From positions 930,001 through 994,000 of the forward strand of contig CAWUHX010000020.1 of NCBI GenBank assembly GCA_963922205.1: a stretch of 64,000 nt of DNA. The letters run 5' to 3'. Shown piece after piece: positions 39,701-50,462 of this stretch (positions within the stretch are counted from its first letter, which is position 1; the number at the start of each line of letters is the position of its first letter). This DNA is from Romanomermis culicivorax. Lineage: Eukaryota > Nematoda > Enoplea > Mermithida > Mermithidae. The translations under genes and the position numbers were made by a program. Under the pieces are notes generated by a model. It saw only the letters and a program-made list of their open reading frames with translations. It had not been told where the DNA came from and did no database searches.

Positions 39701-42700
39701 TAAAAAATGAAAAAATGTTAGAGGCTTTCACCTATATTTCGGATATTTATCCCATCTCGTTTAGCTTGAATCCCGAAAAAAATATTCGACAGACTTCGAA
39801 TTTTCCGAAAAATTTTGAAATCATTAAAATCTCCATTCAGCCTGACTGATAAGCATATTACGTGTACGGAAACGTGGAGCTTCATATGTAGCAAAAACCG
39901 TTGCTTGAGAAACATTTTAGTTGAGTTAAAACATATTCGACGGAAAATTTTCAGATTGTTTTGCGGTTTCGATACCGAGTAATGATTACCTTCAACAGCG
40001 CAGCTAGACGAACGATTGGTAGCAAAAGCAGCTCGGGCTTTTGCAATAGTATCGTGCCTACTTTCTAGTTTTCGGGTTGGTATTTCTTTGATAACCTTAA
40101 GAATTCGTAAATCAATTTGAAATTAATTCGGATTATTTTTCCACACGGCAGTCGACACAAGACTCCATTCTAAATATTTTGAGGCAAGTCACTCATTTAT
40201 TCTTCTAGTAAATGGAACGACCATTTCACGCATGATAATAGCAGCGCTTCTTCACAGGAGAAACGAAAACATTGAAAACTATTAGGATTTGGGAATATTC
40301 CTACACGTAACGGAAATTGGAGGTCTGGCGGATCATCGGGACTTTTTATGGATGGGGTTAAAGACTACCTAAAGTTTAGGGAAGAGGATCACTGAAACAA
40401 AAAATATCGGAATTTGGTCCCACAAACCAGAAAAAATGCGTCAAAGATAGTTCTCGTGGTCTAAAAATCCATAAAAATTCGTACTAATGGCGCGTTGTGC
40501 CAAAAAACTAACATTTGTGATCATACTTGATGGAAGACGATAACTTTAAAAATAAGCTTTTTGAGTTTTCTTTTCATCTGGAAGGATGAATGTACCTATG
40601 CTTAGCTCTATGATGAGTCATAACATTGCAAAATACTTAAAAGATCGCTAGTTCTTGGAGGCCTATGAAACTTCGGCAAAAATAGGGTTTACAATTTCTG
40701 CTTCAGCAAAAAATTGCGAAAGATAGACAAAATAATTGCCCATCAATATTGAAAATTTTCAAGGTATACCATTTTAGTTAGTTCCTGGGACAATCCCAAA
40801 TAAACGTGAAGAGTAGCCAATGTGACCCGTTGCAGCGTTAAAACTATAATTTGAATAACTCGCAACCAACTTTCTTGATATTTTTCGAATATATCGTTAA
40901 AGACTTGAGCGCATAATCTGAAACGTACTCATACATTTTACAACAAATTCCAGTACGTCCAACAGTTAAAATAGCGTATACTTGAGAACAATCGAGTCTA
41001 CGTCGGCCCTAGCCGAGCAAGTTTTGAAAGGTGCTGTACTCCCCTGAAAAAGCGGGTGCTCATAATTCTTAAGCTAAAACAGATTATTTTACCGTTAAGA
41101 CGTCTAATATACTGAGCAAGCTATAAACACTGTCGCCCTTGGGGACAATTTTGACCGGAAATTCTTCGTCGTGTTCCTCGAAAACAAAAATAACAAGTAT
41201 GTTCTCAAACCAGTCATTCAATGGGCAAATACTCTTCTCCACGAAAACGCAGAACATACTTTGATGTATACGGTAAGTTGGCCTTGCTGTACAACATAAA
41301 TACTGTCGTCGCTATCGCCTGGTTTAAACAATGTATGCCCGACGGGAACTTTTATAACTTCCATATGTTTACAAAGCTCCAAAAATAGCGGCGCTTCGAA
41401 ATGACCAAAAACACTGAAATACCGAAATCCGGAAAATGCAGGAAAACGCACGTAACTAAAGTTCCATAACGTCTCAAAATGATTTACCGTATATTTTTCA
41501 GCATATAGACAAGTTCGGGCGGCAAATCGGAATCCGAAATGGAAGTGTCGGCTTCAAAAAAAGCTGCTGGCGGTCTTTTTGTGGGCCTAGTCGCTGTTTC
41601 CATGTCTAATCGCAGCATCCTGAATCATAATTCACGAACAGATAGCTACTAAATTAAAATGTTGTCCAGCTATGCATCATAATGATAAAAAACAATCAGT
41701 ATGGTGATAAATTTCATGGAAGACTATTTTTCAAATTTTTTCTATTCTTAAAGAGAAGCAAGAGTTGCGTACATCTGATAATTTTCGTTCCAATATCAAA
41801 ATATCTACCTCCTGGCTATTCGCAACAATCGTTCACGTTTCCGCATTTTCGGCTTTCCGTTAGAAGACCCGCTATTTCCGAAGCTTTTGACCTACGTATT
41901 TATGATAGTGCTACAACGTAAATATAATTCTGATCTGAGACTTCTAGGATAAATTTTACAGGATGTCCAGCGGTTTTTCAAAATGAAATTTGCCGACTTT
42001 CGCGGGTTTTCCAGGTTTTTCGGTGAAAAAATCAACTGCTTGTTATTTTAAAAATAGTGTACCATAGAGAGACCTGAGCAATGTGCTGATAGTTTTAATC
42101 AGCCTAATAGTGCCTCAAATAAACTAGAAAACCAAAAACAACAGCTAGAAATCAACCGTTTTCCACACATTTGGTCAAAACAACAGTTTCACAGTTTAGA
42201 ACTGATAAAGGTAAGTAAAATTCAGAAATTAGGCAGCCAATCAAAAATATTTTCTCCGACCAGCAAGAACTTCTGTCATCGCCCAGTATTGACCAGAGGC
42301 TGTAAACACGTATAACACTTTAAAGCAGACGCTATACTGAAAAATTCTATTAAATTGATTTTAAAATATTTTCACAACATTTTTTTAGATTCTGCGATTA
42401 ATAAGCATAACATTTTTTTCCTAAAATAAATTTTCTTCAATATTACAGTGCTTATTTTTCAACAATTCAATTTCTGCTGCCACATTTCTTGTTCCAGTAG
42501 CTGTCTATTTTTCTTTAAGTAATTCTGTAATTCTGTTTCAATACTTTGACAGCTTCTTTGTGCTGAAAGTTGCTGTTTTTTAAACACTCGGCACGAAGAA
42601 GCCGAGAGTGGCAAAAAAGGCACTCATACAATTGAGTAATGCGTTGGATGCATTCCACAATTGTGTAAAGCCCCCAATTTTTTTCGCAAATAAGATTTTC

Positions 42701-45700
42701 CAAAACACATTTCTGCTTAAAAAAGCTAACATAGCTGCTGTAGAATGAATAATAATTATTAGGGATGGGACAAATTCACTTTCTTGACTGTATCGGATCC
42801 GGAACTTTAAAAAATCGCTATATCGGATCGGGATCATATATAAATACATATTGTATATATAAAAATACAGGCCTGTAGTCAGGGGTGGGTTGGGGGGCAA
42901 GGCCCCTCCCGAAATATTTTTGGTTTTTTTTCAAGAAAAAGTCCAAGTCAGATGTGCCAATTTTACAGTGAATTGAGTGAAAAAATGTGTGTCCCCCCGA
43001 ATGGTAACATACAACATTCCACCCGTAGGATTGATGTTGTAGCCAATCCACGGGTCCCGATCCCGGCCATTTTTGTTGGGCCCTGGTCGGGATGGTTACA
43101 CCTACTCCGACATTAGCCAATGGTAGAACAGCTAGGGCACCACACAGGAAGCCCTTCAACACCTGTACTATAACAATATATGTGACTGAAATGAATATGT
43201 TTGATTTTTCGAAATCAAGTTGAGAATTCATATTTCCTAACAGTTTAATATTTATTATGATACTTATTGGAATGAGACGGCGGTGAGCCAATTGAAACAA
43301 GAGCTCAAAATCTTTAGACTAGACTCTTTTGAGAGGTTCTATCAGCACTATGTAGAAATTACCGGCGAAATTCTGCACTAAACAAGTTTTTCCTGTTCCA
43401 AATAAATAGAAACAAATAAAAAATTTTAATACTTTCGCTTCAGATTTTCAGCCGGAAAATGATGGTGATAAATAAATGAAGAAAGACTGTGAGAAAAATG
43501 CATGGTTTCATATTCATCGTAAGAGGAAAGTTCTAATTTTAACTATTCATTTTCATAGAAAATGACGATTTTTAGTCACTTTAATATGAGGTGAGACACC
43601 GTAGATTCGTAGAAAGAATCAGAGATAACTGAGTCATAAAACTACACTTCTTTTTGACCATATTTCAGCTTAACCACCGGAAGAATTTAAAATTTTGAAC
43701 TTCTAAATCACACCAAATGCACCTTTTGATCATGAATTTTTCCACATGACCAAAAAATGTGGCAGAAAAAAGCCTGTTTGGACTGTTTTTTCTTATTCAG
43801 GAGGTAAAATGACATCTGCAAAGTCAATAACGGATTAAGACTTATGATGTAAACTGTTTTTTACAGACAAAACCAATGAGAGTTCACATTTACAGTCCTA
43901 CCTGAAATGGTCTAAATTGTGATACAGTTAAAAATTATTGTTCATGAGATATAATTTGGCTACTCTTGGTTTGGAAATTTGGACAAATCAGTGCAAGCCC
44001 AAGTAAATATAGTTCCCACAATGACCGGATCTCAGTCTTGGGCAGCGTCGGATGCGAGTCCGGACGTCAGAAACTTCCAATGATTGGATCCGGATCTAGA
44101 AATTAGGGCGGATCTTCGCGGATACAGGTACCTGTCTCATCGCTAATACTTATTGAAGTGACACTAGCGTTTTTAATGGTGTACTCACCCCAGGGAGAGT
44201 TTTAGTACCTGTTTTACTCCTAGACTACATAAATTTTATGTATCGAAAGCATAATGTAATCTTAATCTAGCGGCTGAATACTCATCAAAATTTAAAGTGT
44301 ATCAACTGCATTTTGGCGATAATAATCCGAAATATGAATACAGGATTAACGATAAACTTCTGCCCCAGAACAGACCGTTGTGTCAAAGATTTGAGTGTGT
44401 TGTCGGAAAATCGGACATCTAATAAAATGTCAATACAATAGTAAAACATGCTTATTCCAGACTTCATTATATTTTCATAAGTTTTGTTAACTAACAATGT
44501 TTTCCTACTAAACCAAAGCATGTGCAGTTTACGCGAAATGATATCATTGCACAGCCATTTTTACTGCCACAAAGTGCTTAGACTGAGAGTTATTGTCTAT
44601 TATCATGTTTACAAGGAAAAATCTCTACTAGAATTAATTCATTTTTTTGTAGTAGCGCTTCTGACTAAGGTGCACCCTACCCCTGTAACTCACATGCCAA
44701 ATTCTCAAAAAAAAGGAAAATATAAAATTCGTTTCAATGTCATCATGTGCAAAAAATATGTTATACAAAGCATCTCTCATAAGGGTTTATACTTTAGCTG
44801 TACTTCAATGCGATCAGAATATAAATCTTACTGCATTACTAGCTCTCAGTATCTGGACATCGTGATTAAAAGTAAGCTTTCAAAATATTTCTCAATATTA
44901 ATCAATGATGTTATAACAATCATCAAGTTGGCAAACATAATAATATCAGCAGAAAAGTTGAAATCCCACGTACTCATTAAAAAGTGTTAATAATTAGAGA
45001 CGTAATACAACCATAGATGCGCTAAAACAATTAAATCATATATGAACATTTGGGGTAGGGGGTAGACGCTTACCTGAGACCTTAGACGCCCATATGAATC
45101 GAAAAAAATCGTCAAGCAGCCCACCCCAACTTTTTCTAAAATTTTTTAAAATTATTTTTATGCATATTTTATGGAAAACATGCTTGTGATGTATATAATC
45201 TTTTTGTTTTTCTTTGCTCACAAACCGCTCACCCTCTCGATGAAAAGTCCGAGGATTCTCCCCACAGGAAATTTCCTGCCGTGCATGCCTGAATTAAATG
45301 TTAATTGGATAAGGGTGACTGAACTACACATTAACAGATACTCTGTGCCTGGGGAATCACGCGACTTTTTTGGGGCTGGGGTCACCACTTCCCCAAAATT
45401 TCAGGGCGGTCCCCAAAGTACAAAAACTTGATTTTTTCATCAAAAAAATCCGAAAAACGCTTCGAAGACACTAATTTTTGTCACAAAATCGGTGGAAAGT
45501 GCATTCATGGCGCGAAACGCCGAGAAAACGGACATTTTTGTTCAACAATTGACATTTTTCAGTATTTTTCCGATCAAAAGTATTGGCGTCCACCACATGG
45601 CTAGCCATAGGATTTAAAAATCTTGGGGAATCATCCAATGGCTAGCATTTCTATAGAACACCCGCTCCAATTACATGTTCGCTCTCTTGCTACCAATTTG

Positions 45701-46357
45701 TTTATATGGGTTTTGTTAATTTTGAAAATATCGGGTCCGGGTCCAAAAATTTTTTAAGAATATCGGGTTCGGGTCTAAAATTTTAATAATATCGGGCTCG
45801 AGTCCGACAAAATAGTCGGGTAATTTGGGGTCTAGGTACCCGATACATCTCTAATGAAACGTTTGTGCCGGAAAATTTTGAGGTTTTGAACTTCTAAAAC
45901 GATGGCTTATCGGGCAATAATTTGGACTTAATCTTACAAATTTTCATTAAAATTCCCAGACTTTTCTAGGTTTTCCAGGTACAATCTTTTTCCCTGACTT
46001 TCCGACATTTTCGAGGTTGCTGGACATCCTAATTTTATAACGCAGATTGTCAGTAGGATCTCGTCAGTCAAAAAAATTGAGAAAAAAGGAAAAAAATTAA
46101 TAGCTTAGTGCCCGATAACCCCACTTTTATGGACTGATATTAGACATTAGTTGGTACTAAAAATAAAATATTTTTTCCAATGCAAAGCTCTCCCGGTGTA
46201 CGATAACGAAGTATGTATTTACGATAATGATATCAACTTACTTTACGCAAGACTTTTTTTGAATAGAGGAGTACTTTATCCCGTTTGCGTAGCTTGCCTG
46301 TAGATGAGTCGATATTGTCAACTTGGTCTTCACCGTTGAATGAACAGCGTCTTGATT
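24718..46357 (-). CDS. PNPLA6/7-like: Neuropathy target esterase homologue (patatin-like lysophospholipase), 5' end incomplete
   Basis: This is an ER-membrane lysophospholipase/phospholipase B family that hydrolyses phosphatidylcholine and lysophosphatidylcholine. Exons (minus): 46242-46357; 41488-41619; 41260-41413; 41093-41176; 40982-41043; 40770-40917; 39990-40095; 39395-39579; 36210-36287; 35947-36149; 35527-35658; 35168-35291; 35000-35113; 34675-34744; 34430-34613; 32350-32518; 30807-30989; 30481-30569; 30128-30284; 30001-30064; 29167-29289; 28663-28779 or 28499-28615; 26409-26557; 26005-26157; 25799-25945; 25394-25496; 24987-25183; 24718-24771 (TAA). From 41619 on, all phases join and give about 1,160 codons. 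The first exon carries [17 protein letters not shown], the family's juxtamembrane segment. Three cyclic-nucleotide-binding-like modules follow (e.g. [35 protein letters not shown]). The patatin domain has GGGGAR (about 734-739, counted from exon 41488-41619), GVSIG with catalytic Ser 764, and DGG with catalytic Asp 884. The exon(s) with the N-terminal membrane segment and the linker after 46242 were not found. Confidence 0.93.
26558..28498. other. Large NTE intron, nothing recognised
   Basis: This 1.9-kb intron joins the catalytic exon to the 26409-26557 exon. It contains only short open frames and no transposon family of the kind seen elsewhere in the window. Confidence 0.45.
28499..28615 (-). 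CDS. PNPLA6/7-like: NTE catalytic exon, version B (DGG, conserved)
   Basis: This 117-base exon has phases 1 and 1. It encodes a segment with [20 protein letters not shown] and [12 protein letters not shown]. The DGG supplies the catalytic aspartate of the patatin Ser-Asp dyad. It is close to the family consensus and is the likely default version. The acceptor follows a pyrimidine-rich tract ending in CGCCAG; the donor is GTTTGT, a weak site. It lies downstream of version A and joins to 26557. Confidence 0.9.
28663..28779 (-). CDS. PNPLA6/7-like: NTE catalytic exon, version A (DGC, divergent duplicate)
   Basis: This exon has the same length (117) and phases as version B, with 22 of 38 full codons encoding the same residue. 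It reads [20 protein letters not shown] and [11 protein letters not shown]. The catalytic aspartate is kept, but the following DGG/DGA glycine position is cysteine. It has good splice sites (acceptor TTACCAG, donor GTGCGT) and no stops, so it looks functional. Either version restores the frame. Including both would also keep frame but insert 39 extra residues in the active-site region. Confidence 0.85.
29449..29844 (+). mobile_element. CATACATG-family MITE, decayed copy 3 (NTE intron)
   Basis: The family order is recognisable: ACCATAAGAGTCCCCT, CGTCGATCATAT, then CAGAGCTCCGTTAAATGT at the right end. The left end is degraded. It lies in the intron between exons 29167-29289 and 30001-30064. Confidence 0.6.
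31540..31922 (+). mobile_element. CATACATG-family MITE, copy 4 (NTE intron)
   Basis: It shows GGGGGAAGTGCCATACGAAC, CGACCATATGGCTAGCCA and the right end GTTACATGTATG. The left end is mutated. It lies in the intron between exons 30807-30989 and 32350-32518. Confidence 0.75.
33101..34262 (+). mobile_element. CAGGGTTTTTT-type hAT-like element (CCGCAC word)
   Basis: It begins CAAGCTTTTTTCCGCAC and ends GTGCGGAAAAAAATCTG. The word CCGCAC or its complement appears at least five times near the ends. Flanking 8-mers are not clearly alike, so the boundaries rest on end symmetry and on the interruption of MITE copy 5. A 259-base MITE (33344-33602) lies inside it. Confidence 0.7.
33344..33602 (-). mobile_element. 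CAGACATGCAC-family MITE, copy e
   Basis: Reversed copy with ends CATACATGCAC and GTGCATGTCTG. The 7-mer TATTAGA lies directly on both sides (33337-33343 and 33603-33609), fitting a 7-8-bp target duplication. The inner blocks TTTTTTTGCTCGCCCACCCC and AAAAAATCGTCAAACA match the other copies. Confidence 0.88.
36414..37454. mobile_element. Inverted-repeat (foldback) element, CAGAC ends, interrupted by a MITE
   Basis: The left arm starts CAGACTACCCCATAGGCAGAGG-like sequence (36414 on) and runs through GAGGGGGGTATTACCCC to about 36595. The right arm (about 37310-37454) is its reverse complement, ending CTCTGTGGGCAGTCTG. Single arms of the same family occur near 38815-38995 and 48997-49175. MITE copy 6 lies between the arms. 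It lies in an NTE intron. No 8-bp duplication was seen. Confidence 0.65.
36916..37297 (-). mobile_element. CATACATG-family MITE, copy 6 (NTE intron)
   Basis: Reversed copy with ends CATACATGTAAC and CCCCCAATTACATGTAT. It keeps TATGACTAGCCATAGG and TGGCGCGGTGC in the middle. The 5-mer TTCTC lies next to both ends, but a full 8-bp duplication is not clear. Confidence 0.8.
37791..37968 (+). repeat. GCCTGTAG-family MITE
   Basis: The left end CAGGCCTGTAGGCAGAGGG is mirrored by CCAGGCTACAGGC at the right. The interior has GGGGGGGCCATAGCCCCC and TTACAGTAAATCGAGTG. Related copies lie near 14230, 42868 and at 63958 to the window edge. It lies in an NTE intron. Confidence 0.6.
37980..38550. repeat. 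Dispersed repeat, copy 1 (empty-site relative of 44690-45330)
   Basis: This AT-rich stretch is recognisably similar to 44690-45330: CAAATTCTCAAAA, TCTCTCACAAG, AATAAATCTTAC and CACTAAAACAATTGG. It lacks the 255-base MITE present in the other copy, so it shows the uninterrupted site. Confidence 0.55.
40300..40660 (-). mobile_element. CATACATG-family MITE, decayed copy 7
   Basis: Reversed, worn copy. It begins CCTACACGTAACGG, continues with GGTCTGGCGG and ATGGCGCGTTGTGCC, and loses similarity after about 40620. It sits between two NTE exons (39990-40095 and 40770-40917). Confidence 0.5.
42760..44145 (+). mobile_element. TAGNGATG-type hAT-like element (GGATCCGG word)
   Basis: Ends TAGGGATGGGACA and TGTCTCATCGCTA are reverse complements at 11 of 13 positions. 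Flanking 8-mers ATAATTAT and ATACTTAT match at 7 of 8. Words like GGATCCGGA and ATCGGATC recur inside both ends. A fragment of the GCCTGTAG family lies at about 42868-43000. A 160-codon minus frame (42818-43300) has no transposase motif that I can recognise. Confidence 0.82.
45037..45291 (-). mobile_element. CAGACATGCAC-family MITE, copy f (perfect 8-bp duplication)
   Basis: A 255-base reversed copy between identical 8-mers AATTAAAT (45029-45036 and 45292-45299). It ends in CCGTGCATGCCTG. The host sequence around it matches 38490-38520, which lacks the insertion. Confidence 0.92.
45327..45681 (-). mobile_element. CATACATG-family MITE, copy 8
   Basis: Reversed copy: CCTGGGGAATCACGCGACTT, then GGCGCGAAACGCC, ATGGCTAGCCATAGG and the end CCAATTACATGTTCG. 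The left end is worn. Confidence 0.7.
45720..45854 (-). mobile_element. Terminal fragment of a TAGAGATGTATCGGG-type element
   Basis: It carries repeated ATATCGGGTCCGGGTCC-like words and closes with ACCCGATACATCTCTA. This matches the end of the element at 46926-49533. The opposite end was not found, so it is a fragment. Confidence 0.6.
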
Positions 46358-46744
46358 CTGAAAATTGGTACTAGACTTGAAGGAAGCACGCCTTTCCTGA
46401 TATATTTTGGGTACAGTCACTGGGCTTGATTGATTAAAAATTCGTTTGATATCCTCTAACTATCAGAATTTCATGAAAGTGAACGTTAATCAATTTCCTG
46501 GAACTTGTATTCAACTTTGTATGACTGTCGACGACCATAATTAGCCGAGCACACCCAAAAGATGAGCAACGTTCTGATATGCTGATTACAAGCTAGAGAA
46601 CCAGAAAATCAGCTATGCGAATCGACTCATCTTAATAAACTTACGTATAATATCGAAATTAGAGAAAAAATATTCAACAAAAATTAAAGTAGGCAAACAA
46701 CCAAAAGATTTCATCCGTAAACCTGCTAGAATTTCGGGTCGGAT
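46358..46744. other. Upstream of the first NTE exon found; nothing clear
   Basis: This block is upstream on the NTE coding strand. No exon with a membrane segment and start codon was recognised. The first exon may be beyond the transposon nest or outside the window. Confidence 0.35.
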
Positions 46745-46925
46745 AATACATGTAACGGAGCTCGGATGTCTGGGGGGGGGGTCAAGCGACTTTTTTACAG
46801 TGGTGTCATCGACTGTTTAAAATTTTAAGGAGGGTCCATGAAGAAAAAAAATTTAGATTTTTTCGTTCAAAAGGTCCGGGACAGGTTAAAAAATAGCAGT
46901 TAGTGTCTAAAAATTGTAAAAAAAT

Positions 46926-49533
46926 TACAGATGTATCGGGTACCCGGCCGCGAAACGGGACCTGAAATTACCTGATCATTTTGTTGGACACAGACCCGAT
47001 ATTATTAAAATTTTGGACCCGGATCCGATATTTTCAAAATATGCAACCTGACACATCTATTAAGATCATATATATATATTAGTTACACGAACTATTTATT
47101 GTGTCTCAACCATACATGTAATTGGGGGGGAAGTGCTATGGGAACCCCCCCCCAGAAATCGTCGACCATATGGCTAGCTATTGGGCGACCCCCCCCCCCA
47201 GGATTTTCCAATCCTATGGCTAGCCATATGGTAGCCCTAGGGACCCCCATAGTTTTAGTCGGAAAAATACTAAAAAATATCATTTTTTCCATGAAAAATG
47301 TCAATTTTTGAACAAAAAATGGTCAAAAACGTCAATTTTCTTGGCGCTTCACGCCATAAGTACATATTTTATCATTTTTTAGACAAAAATTACTACTTTT
47401 TAAACCGTTTTTTCGGACATTTTTCATGGAAAAAATCGAATTTTTTTCTCTTCAGGGACCCCTCCCACCAAAATTTTGGGAATTACTGACCCCCGGCCCC
47501 AAAAAAGTGCTCCAACCCCCCCCCAGACCTCGGAGCTCCGTTACATGTATGGTCTCAACCAAACCGTACGATTTTGAAATGATGTATTCTCTTTTACATC
47601 CGTTTAAAGAGGCAGTTTCTGAGAAGTTCGACCCTGACTATGATAAGTTAAAAATTGATCATACACAAAAATCGGGTAAATTGGGTAGACTTACATGCTG
47701 AGTATCATCCTGGAATTTATTCTGCATGAAAGTCAAAACTGGTATCCTAAAGTGGAATTTTCCAATTTTTAACCATTTTATGTCATGTATGCACGCGATT
47801 CAAGATATCAATATGTAAAAAATACATAATTCTATAGTAAAACATTCCTAATATGCAGTAGACAATTTTCAACAGTTTGGTTTCAGAAAAATTTTCTAAT
47901 TCTAGACTTCAAACGTTTTACACTTTCTTAAATTGTCAAAAAGAGGTGAAAAAGCGACAAGATCATTTCAACCTCTTTCTGGGCACCTTCTCATGAGATG
48001 CCGCAGAATCTTTTCTCATCATTTTTGCTGGTCCTAATGTTCAACATATTGCTAGAATTTCCAACCGATTTGTTAACCGTTTTGGGAGTTGCAGCGATTG
48101 GCACACACCACTATCATTCAAATATCTTTTTATCTTTTTGAATCCGAATAAAGTGTCAATTAATAAAGTTGTGAGAAAAAGGGATTCATCATTACCTAAT
48201 GCATTAGAAGAGAAAATGTGGCATGAAATCTTGATAAATTTTCATTCATCTAGCTTTGATAGTTGCTGCAGAATATGCTTCTAATAAGAGATCAAAATTT
48301 TGAAAATTTCAATTATATTCCAGAAATCGAGTCATTCCTTGACGTCTATTTGCAGCAAAACTGTAAGTTATTCAGAAGCTCTTTACTGCGCTGGAAAGAC
48401 ACAATAATCGACTATCATTTGATTTATTTTCATATGGCAAACATCATGCAGTGTGAAACAGGGTGCCCTTAACCGTAGAAAACTTTCTCACGCCTTATAA
48501 TATAGGCTGGAATCATAAAGGCGTCATTCACTTTCAAACATTGCACTCGCATCTCTGATTTTTTCAATTAAATTACGGAAAATATGAATTTTTTTCACCT
48601 TTTCCGAGACACTCTGTTGCACAACTATTACGGATAGATGGAAGAAATTGTACCAGCCATTCGAACCACATCTTCTCTCGTCCAATCTGAATGTTTTGAG
48701 TGTTTCCTGCAGCCCGTTGATAGGAAATTTAGTGACATTAAACGGCATTTTTGTATCAATTTTCAAGATGTGCAGACACCTACAGCTCCCAAAATGGTGC
48801 GCAAACCTGATTTAAATTTTAATACAATGTGTTGGGCATTAATGGCTACAGAAATCAAGAAAAAAATATGCCGAATCATAGGAAGGTGCGCAAAAAAGCT
48901 GCAAATGATTTTTTCGGGTAATTTCGGCCATGTTTGACACTTCAAAATAGCATAAAAGGTATAAAGAGATTAGAAAATATGTTTCATACCTACAGCCAGA
49001 CAACCCCATAGGGAGGTGTATGAGGGGGGTATTACCCGTACCTGAAGTCCTAAAAATTGATCCCTGAGTGCCTAATTTTGAGACAAAATGGAGTGTTTAG
49101 TGGACATTTAGCAACATTACCCTCGGAAATTTTCAACTTTATCCCTACTTGGAAAATCTGAACTTGGGGACTTATGCTTACAGCATATAATGAACATCTG
49201 GCTACAGGGTCAAAAAACGTAAAAGTTCCAAATTTTGGAGCAAATTTTGAACTTAGTGCAATGCTGTCAAGATACTCAGCATGTAAAACTACTCAAAAAA
49301 TATTATTTTCAGATATTATAAATTTTCAACTTATCATATGTCAGTGGAGTAGGAGATCTATACAATCTTTCAGAAATCGTGTCTTGATGATGCCACATAG
49401 ATTAGCGTGTGAAAAAATACAACGGACCCGAATCCGAAATTACCGAACTATTTGGCTGGACCCGGACCCGACATTCTAAAAATTTTGGACCCAAACCCGA
49501 TATTTTCAAAATTTGCTACCCGATACATCTCTA
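46926..49533 (+). mobile_element. TAGAGATGTATCGGG-type hAT-like element (GGACCCGG word), 2.6 kb
   Basis: The left end TACAGATGTATCGGGTA is the mirror of the right end TACCCGATACATCTCTA. Words CGGACCC and ACCCGATATT recur inside both ends. It splits MITE copy 9. A young MITE (47111-47551) and one arm of the CAGAC repeat (48997-49175) lie within it. An open frame of 48 codons after 47558 (LLHPFKEAVSEKF) and a 99-codon frame at 48638-48937 might be transposase remnants, but this is weak. Confidence 0.72.
47111..47551 (+). mobile_element. CATACATG-family MITE, copy 10, full length, perfect 8-bp duplication
   Basis: A 441-base element with exact 11-base inverted ends CATACATGTAA/TTACATGTATG, between identical 8-mers GTCTCAAC (47103-47110 and 47552-47559). 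It contains CATATGGCTAGC twice near the left end in opposing orientation and a central GGCGC-TTC-ACGCC hairpin. It is the best reference copy together with 61051-61484. Confidence 0.95.
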
Positions 49534-50462
49534 AAAACGAATTTATAGCGCGAAGCACCAAAAAAATTGAAATTTTTTGTCATTTTTGTTCAACATGACC
49601 CTCTTGTATTAAAAGATTGACAATTTTCAGTTCTTTACAACAACAAATGTATGAGGATTCTTATAACTACTATATGGTTAGCCATGTGATTAGAAAATCT
49701 TGGGGGATTTCCGTGGGGAGTTCTTGTGGCACTTTCTCTCAATTAGTGATGTGCCCCGGAGAAATTTTCATATCCGGATATCCGTGTTTTTTTCACCTTC
49801 GGATATTCGGATATATCCGGATATTTTTAATGTTGTTTGCACAGAGGTAAAAAGAGGTCACATAGTAATGATACACTGGGTCAACTACAATACTACACAA
49901 TAATATTCAATAGGTGCAATAGTTTTCGTGTTATATTTACGTTAACAACCGTGATTGTTATAATAATACATATGTTACTTTTTAGAACTGCAATATCTCA
50001 GGAAGCACTGCAAAAGTATAGCTTTTTCATACTTTTTTCTTCTCGTTTTCAATGAAAAGTGAAAAAGCTTTTCGGTGGATAGATTCAAAAAATTGACATG
50101 CTTTTGCTACGTCTCTCTTGAATTTCCAAAAATCCAGTCACATATGGAAGTTGAATCCGGATCTTGTATTTGTTCGGTCTGGATTTAACTAAACGATCGT
50201 TGGATCCGACAGCTCCGGTAAAATCTGACTTCTAAGAACTGAGCGACTTTTCTGGAAAAGTTACTTTCAAATCACATTTCCGACTTCGATTGTCTGATGT
50301 CCTTAGCTGTTCAAAGTAAACAGAACTTTAATCTTTTTTATGCTTCTTAATCGAAGACGGACTGCATTAATCACTGTTGAAGTCGTTTACACAACGCTTT
50401 TACAGTAGGATTCTTAGTTTGTTTAGGATTGGTTTAGTATGCCAAATATGATGTGAAGTATA

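Larger units (their letters stand above)
41620..46241. other. 4.6-kb NTE intron region filled with transposons
   Basis: It holds the hAT-like element 42760-44145, a MITE at 45037-45291, MITE copy 8 and a piece with CGGGTC words at 45720-45854. At least one NTE exon should lie in or near this block, because exon 46242 ends in phase 0 while exon 41619 begins with one completing base. I could not place it with confidence. Confidence 0.5.

Noticed and set aside
42818..43300. 160-codon minus-strand frame as an NTE 5' exon or a transposase
   Set aside because: It lies inside the hAT-like element 42760-44145, overlaps a GCCTGTAG repeat fragment, and shows no family motif.
44170..44192. Possible micro-exon for the missing NTE linker
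   Set aside because: AG and GTGAGT sites flank a short stretch, but it is too short, its phase is unclear and no adjoining exon supports it.
44484..44990. 168-codon plus-strand open frame as a gene
   Set aside because: It lies antisense in an NTE intron, overlaps a dispersed repeat related to 37980-38550, and has low-complexity AT-driven composition.
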